Part shown: positions 25,755 to 35,800 of the stretch, one piece after another
Position numbering within the stretch: position 1 is the first letter of the stretch
Layout of the letters: every line of letters begins with the position of its first letter
Origin: JAFDVL01 sp043736395
GTDB taxonomy: Bacteria; Acidobacteriota; Blastocatellia; RBC074
Length of the DNA stretch: 45,931 nt
Assembly: GCA_043736395.1 (NCBI GenBank)
Contig: JAYTCQ010000390.1
Location: 1-45,931 of the forward strand
Direction: 5' to 3'
Notes under the pieces: model-generated
Told to the model about the DNA's origin: nothing
The model's input: the letters and a program-made list of their open reading frames with translations, nothing else
Database searches by the model: none
Position numbers and translations under genes: made by a program

Positions 25755-28163
25755 ATGCAAACACTAATTCAAGACCTGCGCTACGGTGTGCGAATGTTGA
25801 TGAAGAACCCCGGCTTTACCTTGATTGCCATCATTACGCTGGCGTTGGGCATCGGCGCGAATACGGCATTATTTAGTATAGTCAATGCGGCCTTGTTGCG
25901 TCCGTTGCCGTACCATCAAGCTGAGCAACTGGTGATGGTTTATACGCGGACAGCGGGTGCGGATGCTCGTGATCCGGTGGCGTGGCCTGAACTGCTTGAC
26001 TGGCGGGCGCAGAGCCAATCGTTCGCTTATCTCTCGGCGTTCACAACGCAAAGTGTCAACTTGACGGGGCGTACCGAGCCAAGCCGTGTGGTTGGTGGAT
26101 TTGTCTCTGCCGATTTTTTTTCCATGCTCGGTGTCGAACCAGCCTTGGGGCGCGGCTTCTTAGCGAACGAAGATGCGGCGGGCGCTGAGAAAGTCGGGGT
26201 CGTCAGTTATGCGCTTTGGCGTGACCGCTTTGGCGCAGACCCCGCGCTGCTTGGCCAGACACTGACTCTCAATAATCAGCTCTTCACGGTCGTCGGTGTC
26301 ACGCCTACCGGTTTTCGCGCACCGTATTCCGACGTAGATGTCTGGTTGCCAATTCAGTATTACCCCAATTTTTCGACTGAGCGAAAGTCCGCTAACTTTG
26401 AGGTGTTGGGACGGATGCGAACAGGTGTTGCGTTGCGGCAGGCGCAAGCAGAGATGGATACGATTGCCGCGCGCCTTGCAACACAATATCCAGAGACCAA
26501 TAAAGATCGCGGCGTAAATCTCATCGGTTTGCAATCGTTGCTGGTCGAACGGTTGCGACCCTCGTTGCTGGCGCTGTTCGGCGCAGCGGGTTTCGTCTTG
26601 CTGATTGCCTGTGCGAATTTGGCGAACCTGCAACTCAGCCGTGCGATTGGACGGGCACGCGAACTGGCTTTGCGCGCGGCGTTAGGTGCGGGGCGTGGAC
26701 GGCTCGTGCGTCAATTGCTGACCGAAAGCCTGTTGCTTTCGTTGATGGGCGGAGCGCTCGGACTCTTGCTCGGCGTGTGGGGGATGGATGCGCTGGCGGC
26801 CAGCAGTGCTGTCAATCTGTCGCCGTTGGTAGAAGTCAAACTTGACCGATACGTGTTTGGCTTTACGTGCGGCGCGGCGCTGTTGACCGGCGTGCTTTTC
26901 GGTTTGTTCCCAGCCTTGCGTTTTTCGCGACCTGATCTCAATGAAGCGCTCAAAGCAGGCGGGCGCAGCGCGAGCGCGAGCCTGGGGCGCAGTCGTTTGC
27001 GCGGCGCGTTGGTGGTAGCGCAAGTGGCGCTCGCGCTGGTGTTATTAGTGGGCGCGGGGCTTATGGTCAGAAGTTTTATGAATCTGGCGGGCGTTGATCC
27101 GGGCTTTGAGGGAAACAACGTGCTCACGCTTGAATACCGCGTACCGCGCAACAAATATCCCGAACCGCAACAGCAATGGCGCTTTCACGAACAAGCCGTC
27201 GCGGCGGTGCAAGCCTTGCCCGGCGTCGAGTCGGCGGCGGCGGTGGGAGCGATCCCACACGGCGGCAACGTAGCCGTAACGAGTTTCACGCTACCCGACC
27301 GCGCCGCGCCGCCCGCCGGACAGGAACCGCGCGCGCAATCCAATCGCGCCGATACAAATTACTTTCGCACAATGAAAATTCCGCTGGTGCAAGGTCGCGT
27401 CTTCAGCCCGCAGGATAAGTCTGACGCACCGTTAGTTATCGTCATCAATCAAACCATGGCGCGAAATAATTGGCCGAACGCCAACCCCCTCGGTCAGCAG
27501 GTACATTTGCTCGATTTTGACATGACGGCCTCAGTCATTGGTGTTGTTGGAGATGTGCGACATGACAGCCTGGACGAACCATCCCAGTCACAGGTCTATC
27601 TGCCTTATGCGCAACACCCGCATATTTTCGCTTCGATGGTGGTGCGTACGGCGGGCGATCCGCAAAGTTTCGCCAATGCGGTGCGCGGCGCGATCTGGTC
27701 GGTGGACAAAGACCAACCGGTCTGGAAAGTGCGCACACTTGACTCGCTCTTACAACGTTCGCTGGGCTATCAACGTTTCCTGTTGCAATTGCTTGGTGCC
27801 TTTGCGGCGCTGGCCTTGCTACTGGCCGCTGTTGGGATTTACGGCGTACTGGCTTACGCGGTCAGCCAGCAGACACGCGAGTTTGGTGTACGCATGGCAT
27901 TGGGTGCACAAGCCTCCGACATCTTCCGGCTGATTCTTGGTCAAGGAATGAAGCTGACGTTGGGTGGTATGGGAATTGGGCTGTTAGGTGCATTCGGGCT
28001 GACGCGGCTCCTGAAGACGCTACTGTTCGATGTGAGCGTGACCGACCCGTTGACCTTTCTGATGATCATACTCTTGCTAATGATTGTAGCACTGTTCGCG
28101 TGTTGGATTCCGGCGCGACGGGCAACGAAAGTTGACCCGATGATTGCACTCAGATGTGAATAA
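25755..28163 (+). CDS. ADOP-type ABC permease, second of cluster
   Basis: 802 residues; AAGGA precedes the ATG. ADOP N-terminus (QDLRYGVRMLMKNPGF), MacB core, FtsX block with LIACANLANLQLSRAIGRAREL, and a C-terminal FtsX block ending RRATKVDPMIALRCE, an ending shared with the next three copies. Much of 26500-27500 is clearly richer in G+C than the neighbouring copy at 28251. This suggests a different recent origin or recombination with another paralogue. No ATPase motif is present. Confidence 0.92.
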   Translation: MQTLIQDLRYGVRMLMKNPGFTLIAIITLALGIGANTALFSIVNAALLRPLPYHQAEQLVMVYTRTAGADARDPVAWPELLDWRAQSQSFAYLSAFTTQSVNLTGRTEPSRVVGGFVSADFFSMLGVEPALGRGFLANEDAAGAEKVGVVSYALWRDRFGADPALLGQTLTLNNQLFTVVGVTPTGFRAPYSDVDVWLPIQYYPNFSTERKSANFEVLGRMRTGVALRQAQAEMDTIAARLATQYPETNKDRGVNLIGLQSLLVERLRPSLLALFGAAGFVLLIACANLANLQLSRAIGRARELALRAALGAGRGRLVRQLLTESLLLSLMGGALGLLLGVWGMDALAASSAVNLSPLVEVKLDRYVFGFTCGAALLTGVLFGLFPALRFSRPDLNEALKAGGRSASASLGRSRLRGALVVAQVALALVLLVGAGLMVRSFMNLAGVDPGFEGNNVLTLEYRVPRNKYPEPQQQWRFHEQAVAAVQALPGVESAAAVGAIPHGGNVAVTSFTLPDRAAPPAGQEPRAQSNRADTNYFRTMKIPLVQGRVFSPQDKSDAPLVIVINQTMARNNWPNANPLGQQVHLLDFDMTASVIGVVGDVRHDSLDEPSQSQVYLPYAQHPHIFASMVVRTAGDPQSFANAVRGAIWSVDKDQPVWKVRTLDSLLQRSLGYQRFLLQLLGAFAALALLLAAVGIYGVLAYAVSQQTREFGVRMALGAQASDIFRLILGQGMKLTLGGMGIGLLGAFGLTRLLKTLLFDVSVTDPLTFLMIILLLMIVALFACWIPARRATKVDPMIALRCE

Positions 28164-28164
28164 A

Positions 28165-28236
28165 AGATGCCCGATGTTGAATGTGCCGGATGCTGGGAAT
28201 TTCTTACTAACACCCAGCATCCAACATCTAACATCT
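28165..28236. repeat. Junction inverted repeat of GATGTTGGATGC-like words (1 of 3)
   Basis: Left arm 28165-28197 and right arm 28213-28236 pair imperfectly (shared AGATG...GATGTTG.ATG...GGATGCTGGG pattern with a gap). It fills the gap between two permease genes. Related elements are at 30670 and 33194. Confidence 0.8.
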
Positions 28237-28250
28237 CTCCTGAAGAATTT

Positions 28251-30668
28251 ATGCAAACACTATTACAAGACCTGCGCTACGGCGTGCGAATGTTGATGAA
28301 AAAACCTGGCTTTACCTTGATTGTGATCATCACACTCGCGCTCGGTATTGGCGCGAATACGACAATTTTTAGCGCAGCGGAAGCGTTGATCCTGCATCCC
28401 TTTTCCTACTCGAATCAAGACCGACTGGTGATGGTGTATCAACGCAAACCAGAACTGAAAGTGGATCGGTTTTCGATGTCGCCGGGGAATTTACAAGACC
28501 TGAAAACGAACAGCCAAACCTTCGAGCAATTCGTCACCATGCGTGTAGAAGAATTTACGCTCACAGGGGTGGATAAGCCGGAGCACTTTGAAGGATATAA
28601 AGTCTCAGCGGAATTTTTCACCGCACTCGGCGTACAGCCGTTGCTTGGGCGAATCTTTCAGAGTGGTGAAGACACGGCGGGACGTGAACAAGTCGTCATT
28701 CTAAAAAATAACTTATGGCAACGCCGCTTCGGGGCTGATCCAAACATCATTGGACAAACAATCACGTTGAATGGCAAAGCCTTCAATGTTGTCGGTGTGA
28801 TGCCGGAAGGGTTTAATTTCCCATATAACGGCGGCGAATTGTGGACGCCAAATGTGATGTCGGCTGAATCCTCCACGGATCGCGATAGTTATTATTTACG
28901 CGTCTTCGGATTAGTGAAATCAGGCATCAGCATCGAACAGGCGAACACCGAAATTGTAGGGCTTTCGCAACGCGCACAACAGCAATTTCCCGCTACCAAT
29001 AAAGGCATCGAATCCCACATCGTTGGATTAAATGAAGACTTCACGCGCTACTCACGAATGTATCTATCCTTTCTTCTGGGTGCGGTTGCATTCGTATTGC
29101 TCATCGCGTGCGCCAACGTTGCAAATATATTGCTTGTGCGCGGCTCAACACGCCAAAAAGAAATCGGCGTACGAATGGCACTGGGCGCAAGCCGTGGACG
29201 TTTGATCCAGCAATTATTGACGGAAAGTATTTTGCTCTCACTCGCAGGTGGAGTGCTTGGATTAGGATTTTCCGTCTGGGGAGTTGCAGGTTTGGCGCAC
29301 GCCATCCCACAAAGTTTTTCGCAATTTATTCCTGGTTGGGATCATCTGGCGATCAACAATTGGGCGTTGGTATTTACCTTACTTGTTTCCCTTCTGACTG
29401 GAATTATTTTCGGTTTAATGCCTGCGTTACAAGCTACGCAAATTAATTTCAATGACGCACTTAAAGAAAGCGGTAAAGGCACAACAGGCGGTGCGCGCAA
29501 TCGGCTGCGTAACGTGTTAGTCGTAGCAGAAGTCGCGTTGTCACTGGTGCTGTTAGTCGGCGCGGGATTATTGATCCGCAGCTTTATCACGATTCTCAAT
29601 ACTGATTATGGAATCAAGCCGGATAACACAATTTCGATGCGAATTGTGTTGCCGCAAGAACGCTATAAACAACGCGAACAACGCATCAATTTTGTTGAGC
29701 AATTTCTGCCCCGCGTCAAAAATTTGCCCGGCGTGATGAATGTTGGCGCGGTAGATAACTTGCCAATGGGCGGATCAAACAACGGCAGCGATTTTCAAAT
29801 TGTCGGACAACCACCATTCACCAAAGCCGCACAGCCATTTGTTGATACTCGTATTGTCACGCCAGAATATTTCACAGCCATTGGTACATCGTTGCACCAA
29901 GGACGATTAATTACACCGCAAGACACAGCGCAATCTCCTGCCGTTTTACTGATCAATGATGCTTTTGCGGCGCGCTATTTTTCCGGTCGTAACCCCATCG
30001 GAGAACGGCTTGAATTTGTCGCGGGTAAACCTGTGACTATCGTAGGCATCGTCGCCAATGTGATGAACGATCAGATGGATAATCTGGCCGAGCCGATGGT
30101 TTATCAGCCCTTCGCTCAACGCGCACCCAACAGCATGGTATTGGTTGTACGCGGACAAGCAGACGCAACAAATCTGGTCAGCGCGATTCGCCAGGAGCTT
30201 GCCACGCTTGATCAAGGTCTGCCACTTTCCAACATCAAAACTCTTCACCAAACAATTCACGAGCGCAGTTCTCCCAAGCGTGTCGTGACCTTCATGCTCG
30301 GCGTTCTCGCATTTATTGCATTAGTCCTGGCAGCAGTCGGACTTTACGCCGTGATGTCGTTTACGGTAGCGCAACGCACCCACGAAATCGGCATCCGTAT
30401 GGCATTAGGTGCACAAGCACGCGACATTTTTCGTTTAGTTGTCGGACAAGGAATTCGCCTGGTTTTCATTGGCATCTTCATTGGATTAATTGGTGCGTTC
30501 GCACTAACCCGCGTATTAGCCCAAATCTTGTATGGCGTCACAGCGACTGACCCGTTGACCTTCATCGGAGTCGCACTCGTCCTTGCCATAGCCGCCTTTT
30601 TAGCATGTTGGATTCCCGCGCGAAGGGCGACGAAGGTTGATCCGATGATTGCGCTCAGATGTGAATAG
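28251..30668 (+). CDS. ADOP-type ABC permease, third of cluster
   Basis: 805 residues from the ATG at 28251, which keeps the MQTLLQDLRYGVRM start seen in sister copies; the frame is open to 28167, but that part is inverted-repeat DNA. MacB core, FtsX block (LIACANVANILLVRGSTRQKEIGVRMALGASRGRLIQQL), a second periplasmic domain, and a C-terminal FtsX block (HEIGIRMALGAQARDIFR) ending RRATKVDPMIALRCE. The periplasmic domains differ strongly from the neighbours while the membrane blocks and ends are near copies, as expected for duplicates diverging in what they contact. Confidence 0.92.
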   Translation: MQTLLQDLRYGVRMLMKKPGFTLIVIITLALGIGANTTIFSAAEALILHPFSYSNQDRLVMVYQRKPELKVDRFSMSPGNLQDLKTNSQTFEQFVTMRVEEFTLTGVDKPEHFEGYKVSAEFFTALGVQPLLGRIFQSGEDTAGREQVVILKNNLWQRRFGADPNIIGQTITLNGKAFNVVGVMPEGFNFPYNGGELWTPNVMSAESSTDRDSYYLRVFGLVKSGISIEQANTEIVGLSQRAQQQFPATNKGIESHIVGLNEDFTRYSRMYLSFLLGAVAFVLLIACANVANILLVRGSTRQKEIGVRMALGASRGRLIQQLLTESILLSLAGGVLGLGFSVWGVAGLAHAIPQSFSQFIPGWDHLAINNWALVFTLLVSLLTGIIFGLMPALQATQINFNDALKESGKGTTGGARNRLRNVLVVAEVALSLVLLVGAGLLIRSFITILNTDYGIKPDNTISMRIVLPQERYKQREQRINFVEQFLPRVKNLPGVMNVGAVDNLPMGGSNNGSDFQIVGQPPFTKAAQPFVDTRIVTPEYFTAIGTSLHQGRLITPQDTAQSPAVLLINDAFAARYFSGRNPIGERLEFVAGKPVTIVGIVANVMNDQMDNLAEPMVYQPFAQRAPNSMVLVVRGQADATNLVSAIRQELATLDQGLPLSNIKTLHQTIHERSSPKRVVTFMLGVLAFIALVLAAVGLYAVMSFTVAQRTHEIGIRMALGAQARDIFRLVVGQGIRLVFIGIFIGLIGAFALTRVLAQILYGVTATDPLTFIGVALVLAIAAFLACWIPARRATKVDPMIALRCE

Positions 30669-30669
30669 A

Positions 30670-30739
30670 AGATACCGGATGCTAGATGTTTGATGCCAGG
30701 AATTTTTTCCTAACATCCAGTATCTAACATCCGACATCT
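30670..30739. repeat. Junction inverted repeat of GATGCTAGATG-like words (2 of 3)
   Basis: Left arm 30670-30702 and right arm 30707-30739 pair over about 33 bases with several mismatches and one gap. It has only a four-base loop and sits directly between stop codon and ribosome-binding site of adjacent permease genes. Confidence 0.82.
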
Positions 30740-30753
30740 CTCCTGGAGATTTT

Positions 30754-33195
30754 ATGCAAACTTTTTTTCAAGACTTGCGCTACGGCGCGCGCTTACTTTT
30801 AAGGAACAAAAGCTTCTCACTGATTGCCATTTTAACTCTGGCATTAGGGATTGGGGCGAACACAGCAATTTTCAGTATCGTACAAACTGTTTTGTTGCAG
30901 CCGCTCCCCTTTCCAAATTCTGAACGCATTATGGCAATTGGTTCGGTGACGGAAAACGCGTCAGATACGATTTCATATCCTGACTTCACAGACTTGCGCG
31001 GGCAAAGCAATGCGTTTGGGAAAATGGCGGTGTATTCGACGCGCGGTTATATCATCTCTGGCGCAGACGAAACCGTGCGTATGCGCGGCGCCATTGTCAC
31101 CGCTGATTTATTTTCCGTGCTGGGAGTGAAGGCACTTTATGGTCAAACTTTTAGTGCTGAGGCGGATAAGGCAGGCGGCGGACGTTCGGTTGTCTTGAGC
31201 TATTCGCTCTGGGAAAAACGATTTAAGAGCGATCAGAGCGTCGTTGGCAAAGCCGTGACGATCAACGCCGAAAGCTATCTTGTCACAGGAGTGATGCCGC
31301 CAGAATTTCATTTTCCGATTCAGGCTGAACCGATTGAGTTGTGGGCGAATTACGCTAAAGATTGTGAAGACAACGGGAAGGATTCCTCCTGCACGCAACG
31401 CGGCAACCAATATTTACGGGCTGTTGGTTTGCTCAAGCCTGAAATTAGCCTGACACAAGCCAAAACACAACTCGCTACCATTGCTTCACAATTACAATCA
31501 CAATATCCCAATGATCATAAGGATTTTGTCGTCAGCGCCATTCCGCTGTTGCAATTATTTACCGGCGACGTGAGCAATTCGTTATGGGTGTTATTTGCTG
31601 CCGTCAGTTTTGTGCTGTTGATTGCGTGTGCGAACGTGGCGAATTTATTGCTATCGCGGAATTCCTCGCGGACGCGCGAAATTGCGGTGCGTACAGCACT
31701 CGGTGCGGGGCGATGGCGGATGATGCGGCAATTGCTGACCGAAAGTTTGTTGCTCAGTTTATTGGGGGGAATTGCGGCCTGGGGTTTGGCGGGATTTTTA
31801 ATCGAAGCATTGATTGCCATTACGCCTGATTCCATTCCACGCTTTGCCGAAGCTCGACTGGACTGGCGCGTGTTGCTTTTTACTTTTGCAGCGGTTGTCT
31901 TGACAGGATTCATCGTGGGGCTGATTCCAGCGTTGCAGGCTACGAAATTGGAATTGCACAGCACACTGAAAGAAGCCGGGCGCGGAACGACGGGTGCGCG
32001 CGGGTTAGCGCGCAGTGCTTTTGTTGTAGCAGTGGTTTCACTGGCCGTGATTTTGTTGCTCGGCGCGGGCTTATTGATACAAAGTTTTGTGCGACTCACG
32101 CGCGTAAAACCGGGGTTTAATTCGGAGCATATTCTGACGATGCGCGTAGCGTTGCCGGATGGTATTTATGCAAAGCCTGAACAAATTGCTGGCTTTTATC
32201 AACGCTTGATGTCCAACCTTGCTTCCTTGCCGGGCGTTGCTTCATACAGCGGTGTCACGCCGTTGCCATTTTCAAACAGCTTCATCAACGTTGGCTTCAA
32301 TATCGAAGGGCGTCCGAATAATTCTGGCAGGGATGCACCATATGACGCGCAAGTCACTTTGGTTGGCACAGATTATTTTCAGACACTAGGTTTAGCGCTT
32401 AAGCAAGGGCGTGTTTTTGAGCCGCGCGATCAGCGCACTGCGCCGCAAGTTGTGATGGTCAACGAAGCGTTTGTAAAAAAATTCTTCCCGAATGAAAACC
32501 CAATTGGCAAAAAAATTAATCCAACGATTCAAGATGAAGAAGGCCCGTTACCAATGCGCGAAATTATTGGCGTCGTCAACGATTCCCATTCGCGTAATTT
32601 GCAGCAACCACCTGCGCCGGAATTGTATTTGCACATACCGCAATTGCCCGCGATGAACGTTTTCACGCTGGTGCTGAAAACACAGGCTGCCCCACAAACA
32701 TTGACGAATCTGGTGCGGCAGGAAATTGCCAAACTGGATCGTAATGTGTCGGTCGGACAAATCAGAATCCTTGATGAATATATCCAGGATTCTGTCGCAG
32801 AACCGCGCTTCAATAGTTTATTGCTCGGCGTGTTTGCCGCGACGGCATTGTTACTAACTGCGATTGGTTTGTACGGCGTAGTCGCCTACAGCGTCACCCA
32901 GCGCACACAAGAAATCGGGATTCGTATGGCACTAGGCGCGCGCGCTGCTGATGTATTGCAACTGATTGTTGGGCAAGGAATGAAGCTGGTGCTGATTGGC
33001 TTAGGACTGGGAATAGCGGGCGCATTTGCCTTAACGCGCCTGATGGAAAGTTTGCTGTACGAAGTACACGCTAATGATCCGCTGACCTTTACCGCGATTG
33101 CCGCAATCCTGCTGATCGTTGCCGTAATTGCTTGTTGGCTTCCGGCGCGGAGAGCCACGAAAGTTGATCCGATGATTGCGTTACGGTGTGAATAG
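30754..33195 (+). CDS. ADOP-type ABC permease, fourth of cluster
   Basis: 813 residues; TGGAG lies before the ATG. ADOP start MQTFFQDLRYGARLLLRNKSF, LALGIGANTAIFSIVQTVLLQPLPF. MacB core, FtsX block (LIACANVANLLLSRNSSRTREIAVRTALGAGRWRMMRQL) and C-terminal FtsX block (QEIGIRMALGARAADVLQ), ending RRATKVDPMIALRCE. Its stop codon TAG overlaps the first bases of the next junction inverted repeat. Same orientation and spacing as its neighbours (about 80 bases), so an operon member. Confidence 0.92.
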   Translation: MQTFFQDLRYGARLLLRNKSFSLIAILTLALGIGANTAIFSIVQTVLLQPLPFPNSERIMAIGSVTENASDTISYPDFTDLRGQSNAFGKMAVYSTRGYIISGADETVRMRGAIVTADLFSVLGVKALYGQTFSAEADKAGGGRSVVLSYSLWEKRFKSDQSVVGKAVTINAESYLVTGVMPPEFHFPIQAEPIELWANYAKDCEDNGKDSSCTQRGNQYLRAVGLLKPEISLTQAKTQLATIASQLQSQYPNDHKDFVVSAIPLLQLFTGDVSNSLWVLFAAVSFVLLIACANVANLLLSRNSSRTREIAVRTALGAGRWRMMRQLLTESLLLSLLGGIAAWGLAGFLIEALIAITPDSIPRFAEARLDWRVLLFTFAAVVLTGFIVGLIPALQATKLELHSTLKEAGRGTTGARGLARSAFVVAVVSLAVILLLGAGLLIQSFVRLTRVKPGFNSEHILTMRVALPDGIYAKPEQIAGFYQRLMSNLASLPGVASYSGVTPLPFSNSFINVGFNIEGRPNNSGRDAPYDAQVTLVGTDYFQTLGLALKQGRVFEPRDQRTAPQVVMVNEAFVKKFFPNENPIGKKINPTIQDEEGPLPMREIIGVVNDSHSRNLQQPPAPELYLHIPQLPAMNVFTLVLKTQAAPQTLTNLVRQEIAKLDRNVSVGQIRILDEYIQDSVAEPRFNSLLLGVFAATALLLTAIGLYGVVAYSVTQRTQEIGIRMALGARAADVLQLIVGQGMKLVLIGLGLGIAGAFALTRLMESLLYEVHANDPLTFTAIAAILLIVAVIACWLPARRATKVDPMIALRCE

Positions 33196-33260
33196 ATACT
33201 GGATGCTAGATGTCGGATGGTAGGAAGAAACTAGCATCTAGCATCCCACATCTAGCATCT
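33194..33260. repeat. Junction inverted repeat of GATGCTAGATG-like words (3 of 3)
   Basis: Left arm 33194-33223 and right arm 33231-33260 pair with about nine mismatches in 30, both built of GATG words. Same position relative to genes as 28165 and 30670. Confidence 0.8.
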
Positions 33261-33274
33261 GCTTTGGAGAGTTT

Positions 33275-35779
33275 ATGCAAACCTTAATTCAAGACCTGCG
33301 CTTCGGCGTGCGAATGTTACTCAAAAAACCTGGCTTCACGTTGATTGCCATCATTACGTTGGCACTCGGCATCGGCGCGAACACTGCGATTTTTAGCGTG
33401 GCGGACAAAGTGCTGTTGCGTTCTTTGCCCGTCAAAGAACCAAACCAACTTGCGCTGGTGTCTGGCGAGACAGTCAATCCGAAGTTTCAGAACAGCATTT
33501 TCAACTATCCTGATTACGTGGATTACCGAACAAACAACGAAGTCTTCGATGGCTTGCTCGCTTATTGGCAGACCACGGTACGGCTTGGCGAGGGCGAAAG
33601 TTCTGACAAGTTCAGCCTCGAATTGATTTCGGATAATTACTTCGACGTGTTGGGCGTAGCCGCCGCGCAAGGCCGTGTGATTCAGGCCGAAGACAATCGC
33701 AACGAAGATGCGCATCCAGTCGCAGTCATCAGCCATGCTTGCTGGCAGCGGCGTTTAGGCGGCAGGCCGAATGCGATTGGGCAGACGCTGCAACTCAACG
33801 GCGCGACTTACACGATCATCGGCATCGCGCCAGCAGGCTTTAGCGGAATGCGTCTGGAAATTCCTACCGAAGCCTGGGTTCCGTTGATGATGCGGCGGCA
33901 ATTGCTGGGCGCTACGACATCAATTCTTGAGCGCAAAAGCGCGTGGCTGCGTTTGGTGGGACGGCGCAAGCCCGACATTGTGCTGGACGCGGCGCAAGTC
34001 AGCTTTGATTTGACGGCGCGCAATATCTGGATGGCGAATACGACTGAAAGTGATCGCAAGTTGCCCTTCAACGAAAAACGCATCTTGCTGGAACCGGGTG
34101 GGCAAGGGCTTTCATCGCTACGCCGCGCGATGGGCGAAACGCTCAAGCTGTTGCTCGGCATCGTCGCGTTATTGCTGGTGCTGGCCTGCGCGAACGTAGC
34201 CAATTTGATGTTGGCGCGCGCTGCCAGTCGCCGAAAAGAAATCGCGGTGCGGCTGGCGTTGGGCGCAGGCCGCTTGCGCATCGTGCGGCAGTTGCTGTGT
34301 GAGAGTTTATTGCTGGCGCTCATCGGCGCAGGCGTAGGGTTGTTATTCGCGCCGTGGTTATATCGCTTGTTACTCGCTTTTCAACCGGGCTTCGTGTTGG
34401 GACGTTCGACGTTGAGCGGCAGTTTGGATGCGCGCGTGTTGGGCTTCACGGCATTGGTCGCTTTGGTGTCGGGCGTGCTGTTCGGCTTGGTTCCGGCGTT
34501 GCAAAGCGTGCGGGCCAATCTGATTCCAGCATTGAAGGATGCGGACGCCAGTGCTGCGCCGAGCGAACGCCGCTGGAATATTCGCAGCGGCTTAGTCGTC
34601 ACGCAGGTCGCGCTGGCATTAGTGCTCTTGATTGGCGCTGGCCTGTTGGTCAGAAGTTTGCAACGCCGCTTTGCAATTGAGCCAGGCTTTCGCACAGAAA
34701 ACCTGCTAATCGTGCCGCTGGAATTGCCGCGCACGGCGTATTCTGCGGTGAATGACGAAGCGGGCAAGCGCTCGGTGGATGAGCGCAACTTGCAATACTT
34801 CACGCAAGTCGCTGAGCGCGTGCAGGCGTTGGCGGGTGTCGAATCGGTCGCGCTCGGAACGATTACGCCCTTCTGCGACGCCATTGGCAAAATATCAGTG
34901 GTGATCGAAGGCTGGCAGCCGAAACCCGGCGAGAACCTGGCGATAGACAATGCAGGCGTCGGGCCGGGCTATCACGAAATGTTGGGCATCCCCTTCGTGG
35001 TCGGACGTGGTTTCACTGAACGTGATAACGCCAACGCGCCCGGCGTCGCCATCGTCAACGAAACCTTCGCCCGTACTTTCTTTCCGAATCAAAATCCATT
35101 GGGCAAACGAATCAGCACGGACTTGCGCCAGCAAAAGTGGCTGGAAATCATCGGTGTGACGCGCGACCACCGCTTGCACGATCTGACCGAAGCGCCTTTT
35201 CCGCATCTCGATTTGCCCTTGCTGCAACGTCCTCCCGGCGGCTTCGCGCGGTTGGCCGTGCGTACGAAGCTGGAGCCAATGACACTCTTCCCGACCGTGC
35301 GCAAAGAGGCGTTGGCGTTGAATGCGCAAGTTTCCATCGAGTCGCCGACCACGCTGGACGACGAAGTGAAAAGCACGATGGCAGTGGCGCGGATGGCTTC
35401 GACGCTGACGAGTCTGTTTGGCTTGACGGCGTTGCTGCTCGCCGCGATTGGCCTCTACGGTGTGATGTCGTATGCCGTCAGCCGTCGCACGCGCGAGATC
35501 GGCATTCGCATGGCACTCGGCGCGCCGCAACGTTCGGTGTTGCGTTTGGTCTTGCAACAAGGCTTGTGGCTGACGGGCATTGGCATTGCGGTTGGCTTGT
35601 TGACGGCATTGTTCCTGACACGCCTGCTGCAATCGTTGTTGTACGGCGTGGGCGTAACCGATCCGCTGACGTTTGCGAGCGTCGCGTTGTTGCTGACGGC
35701 GGTCGCGTTGCTGGCTTGTTATCTTCCCGCGCGGCGAGCGACGAAAATTGATCCAATGATCGCGTTGCGGTGCGAGTAA
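33275..35779 (+). CDS. ADOP-type ABC permease, last of cluster
   Basis: 834 residues, the longest copy; TTGGAGAG precedes the ATG. ADOP N-terminus (QDLRFGVRMLLKKPGF), MacB core with a longer first periplasmic domain, FtsX block (LVLACANVANLMLARAASRRKEIAVRLALGAGRLRIVRQL), and a final block ending RRATKIDPMIALRCE. It is clearly G+C-rich compared with the copy at 28251. It converges with the Nramp-like gene, 21 bases away, and no obvious terminator was found in that short gap. Confidence 0.92.
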   Translation: MQTLIQDLRFGVRMLLKKPGFTLIAIITLALGIGANTAIFSVADKVLLRSLPVKEPNQLALVSGETVNPKFQNSIFNYPDYVDYRTNNEVFDGLLAYWQTTVRLGEGESSDKFSLELISDNYFDVLGVAAAQGRVIQAEDNRNEDAHPVAVISHACWQRRLGGRPNAIGQTLQLNGATYTIIGIAPAGFSGMRLEIPTEAWVPLMMRRQLLGATTSILERKSAWLRLVGRRKPDIVLDAAQVSFDLTARNIWMANTTESDRKLPFNEKRILLEPGGQGLSSLRRAMGETLKLLLGIVALLLVLACANVANLMLARAASRRKEIAVRLALGAGRLRIVRQLLCESLLLALIGAGVGLLFAPWLYRLLLAFQPGFVLGRSTLSGSLDARVLGFTALVALVSGVLFGLVPALQSVRANLIPALKDADASAAPSERRWNIRSGLVVTQVALALVLLIGAGLLVRSLQRRFAIEPGFRTENLLIVPLELPRTAYSAVNDEAGKRSVDERNLQYFTQVAERVQALAGVESVALGTITPFCDAIGKISVVIEGWQPKPGENLAIDNAGVGPGYHEMLGIPFVVGRGFTERDNANAPGVAIVNETFARTFFPNQNPLGKRISTDLRQQKWLEIIGVTRDHRLHDLTEAPFPHLDLPLLQRPPGGFARLAVRTKLEPMTLFPTVRKEALALNAQVSIESPTTLDDEVKSTMAVARMASTLTSLFGLTALLLAAIGLYGVMSYAVSRRTREIGIRMALGAPQRSVLRLVLQQGLWLTGIGIAVGLLTALFLTRLLQSLLYGVGVTDPLTFASVALLLTAVALLACYLPARRATKIDPMIALRCE

Positions 35780-35800
35780 GGTTGCCGAAAACCTATCTGT

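Noticed and set aside
28167..28250. Earlier start for the third clustered permease
   Set aside because: The region is a palindrome, and sister permeases all begin at the equivalent of 28251.
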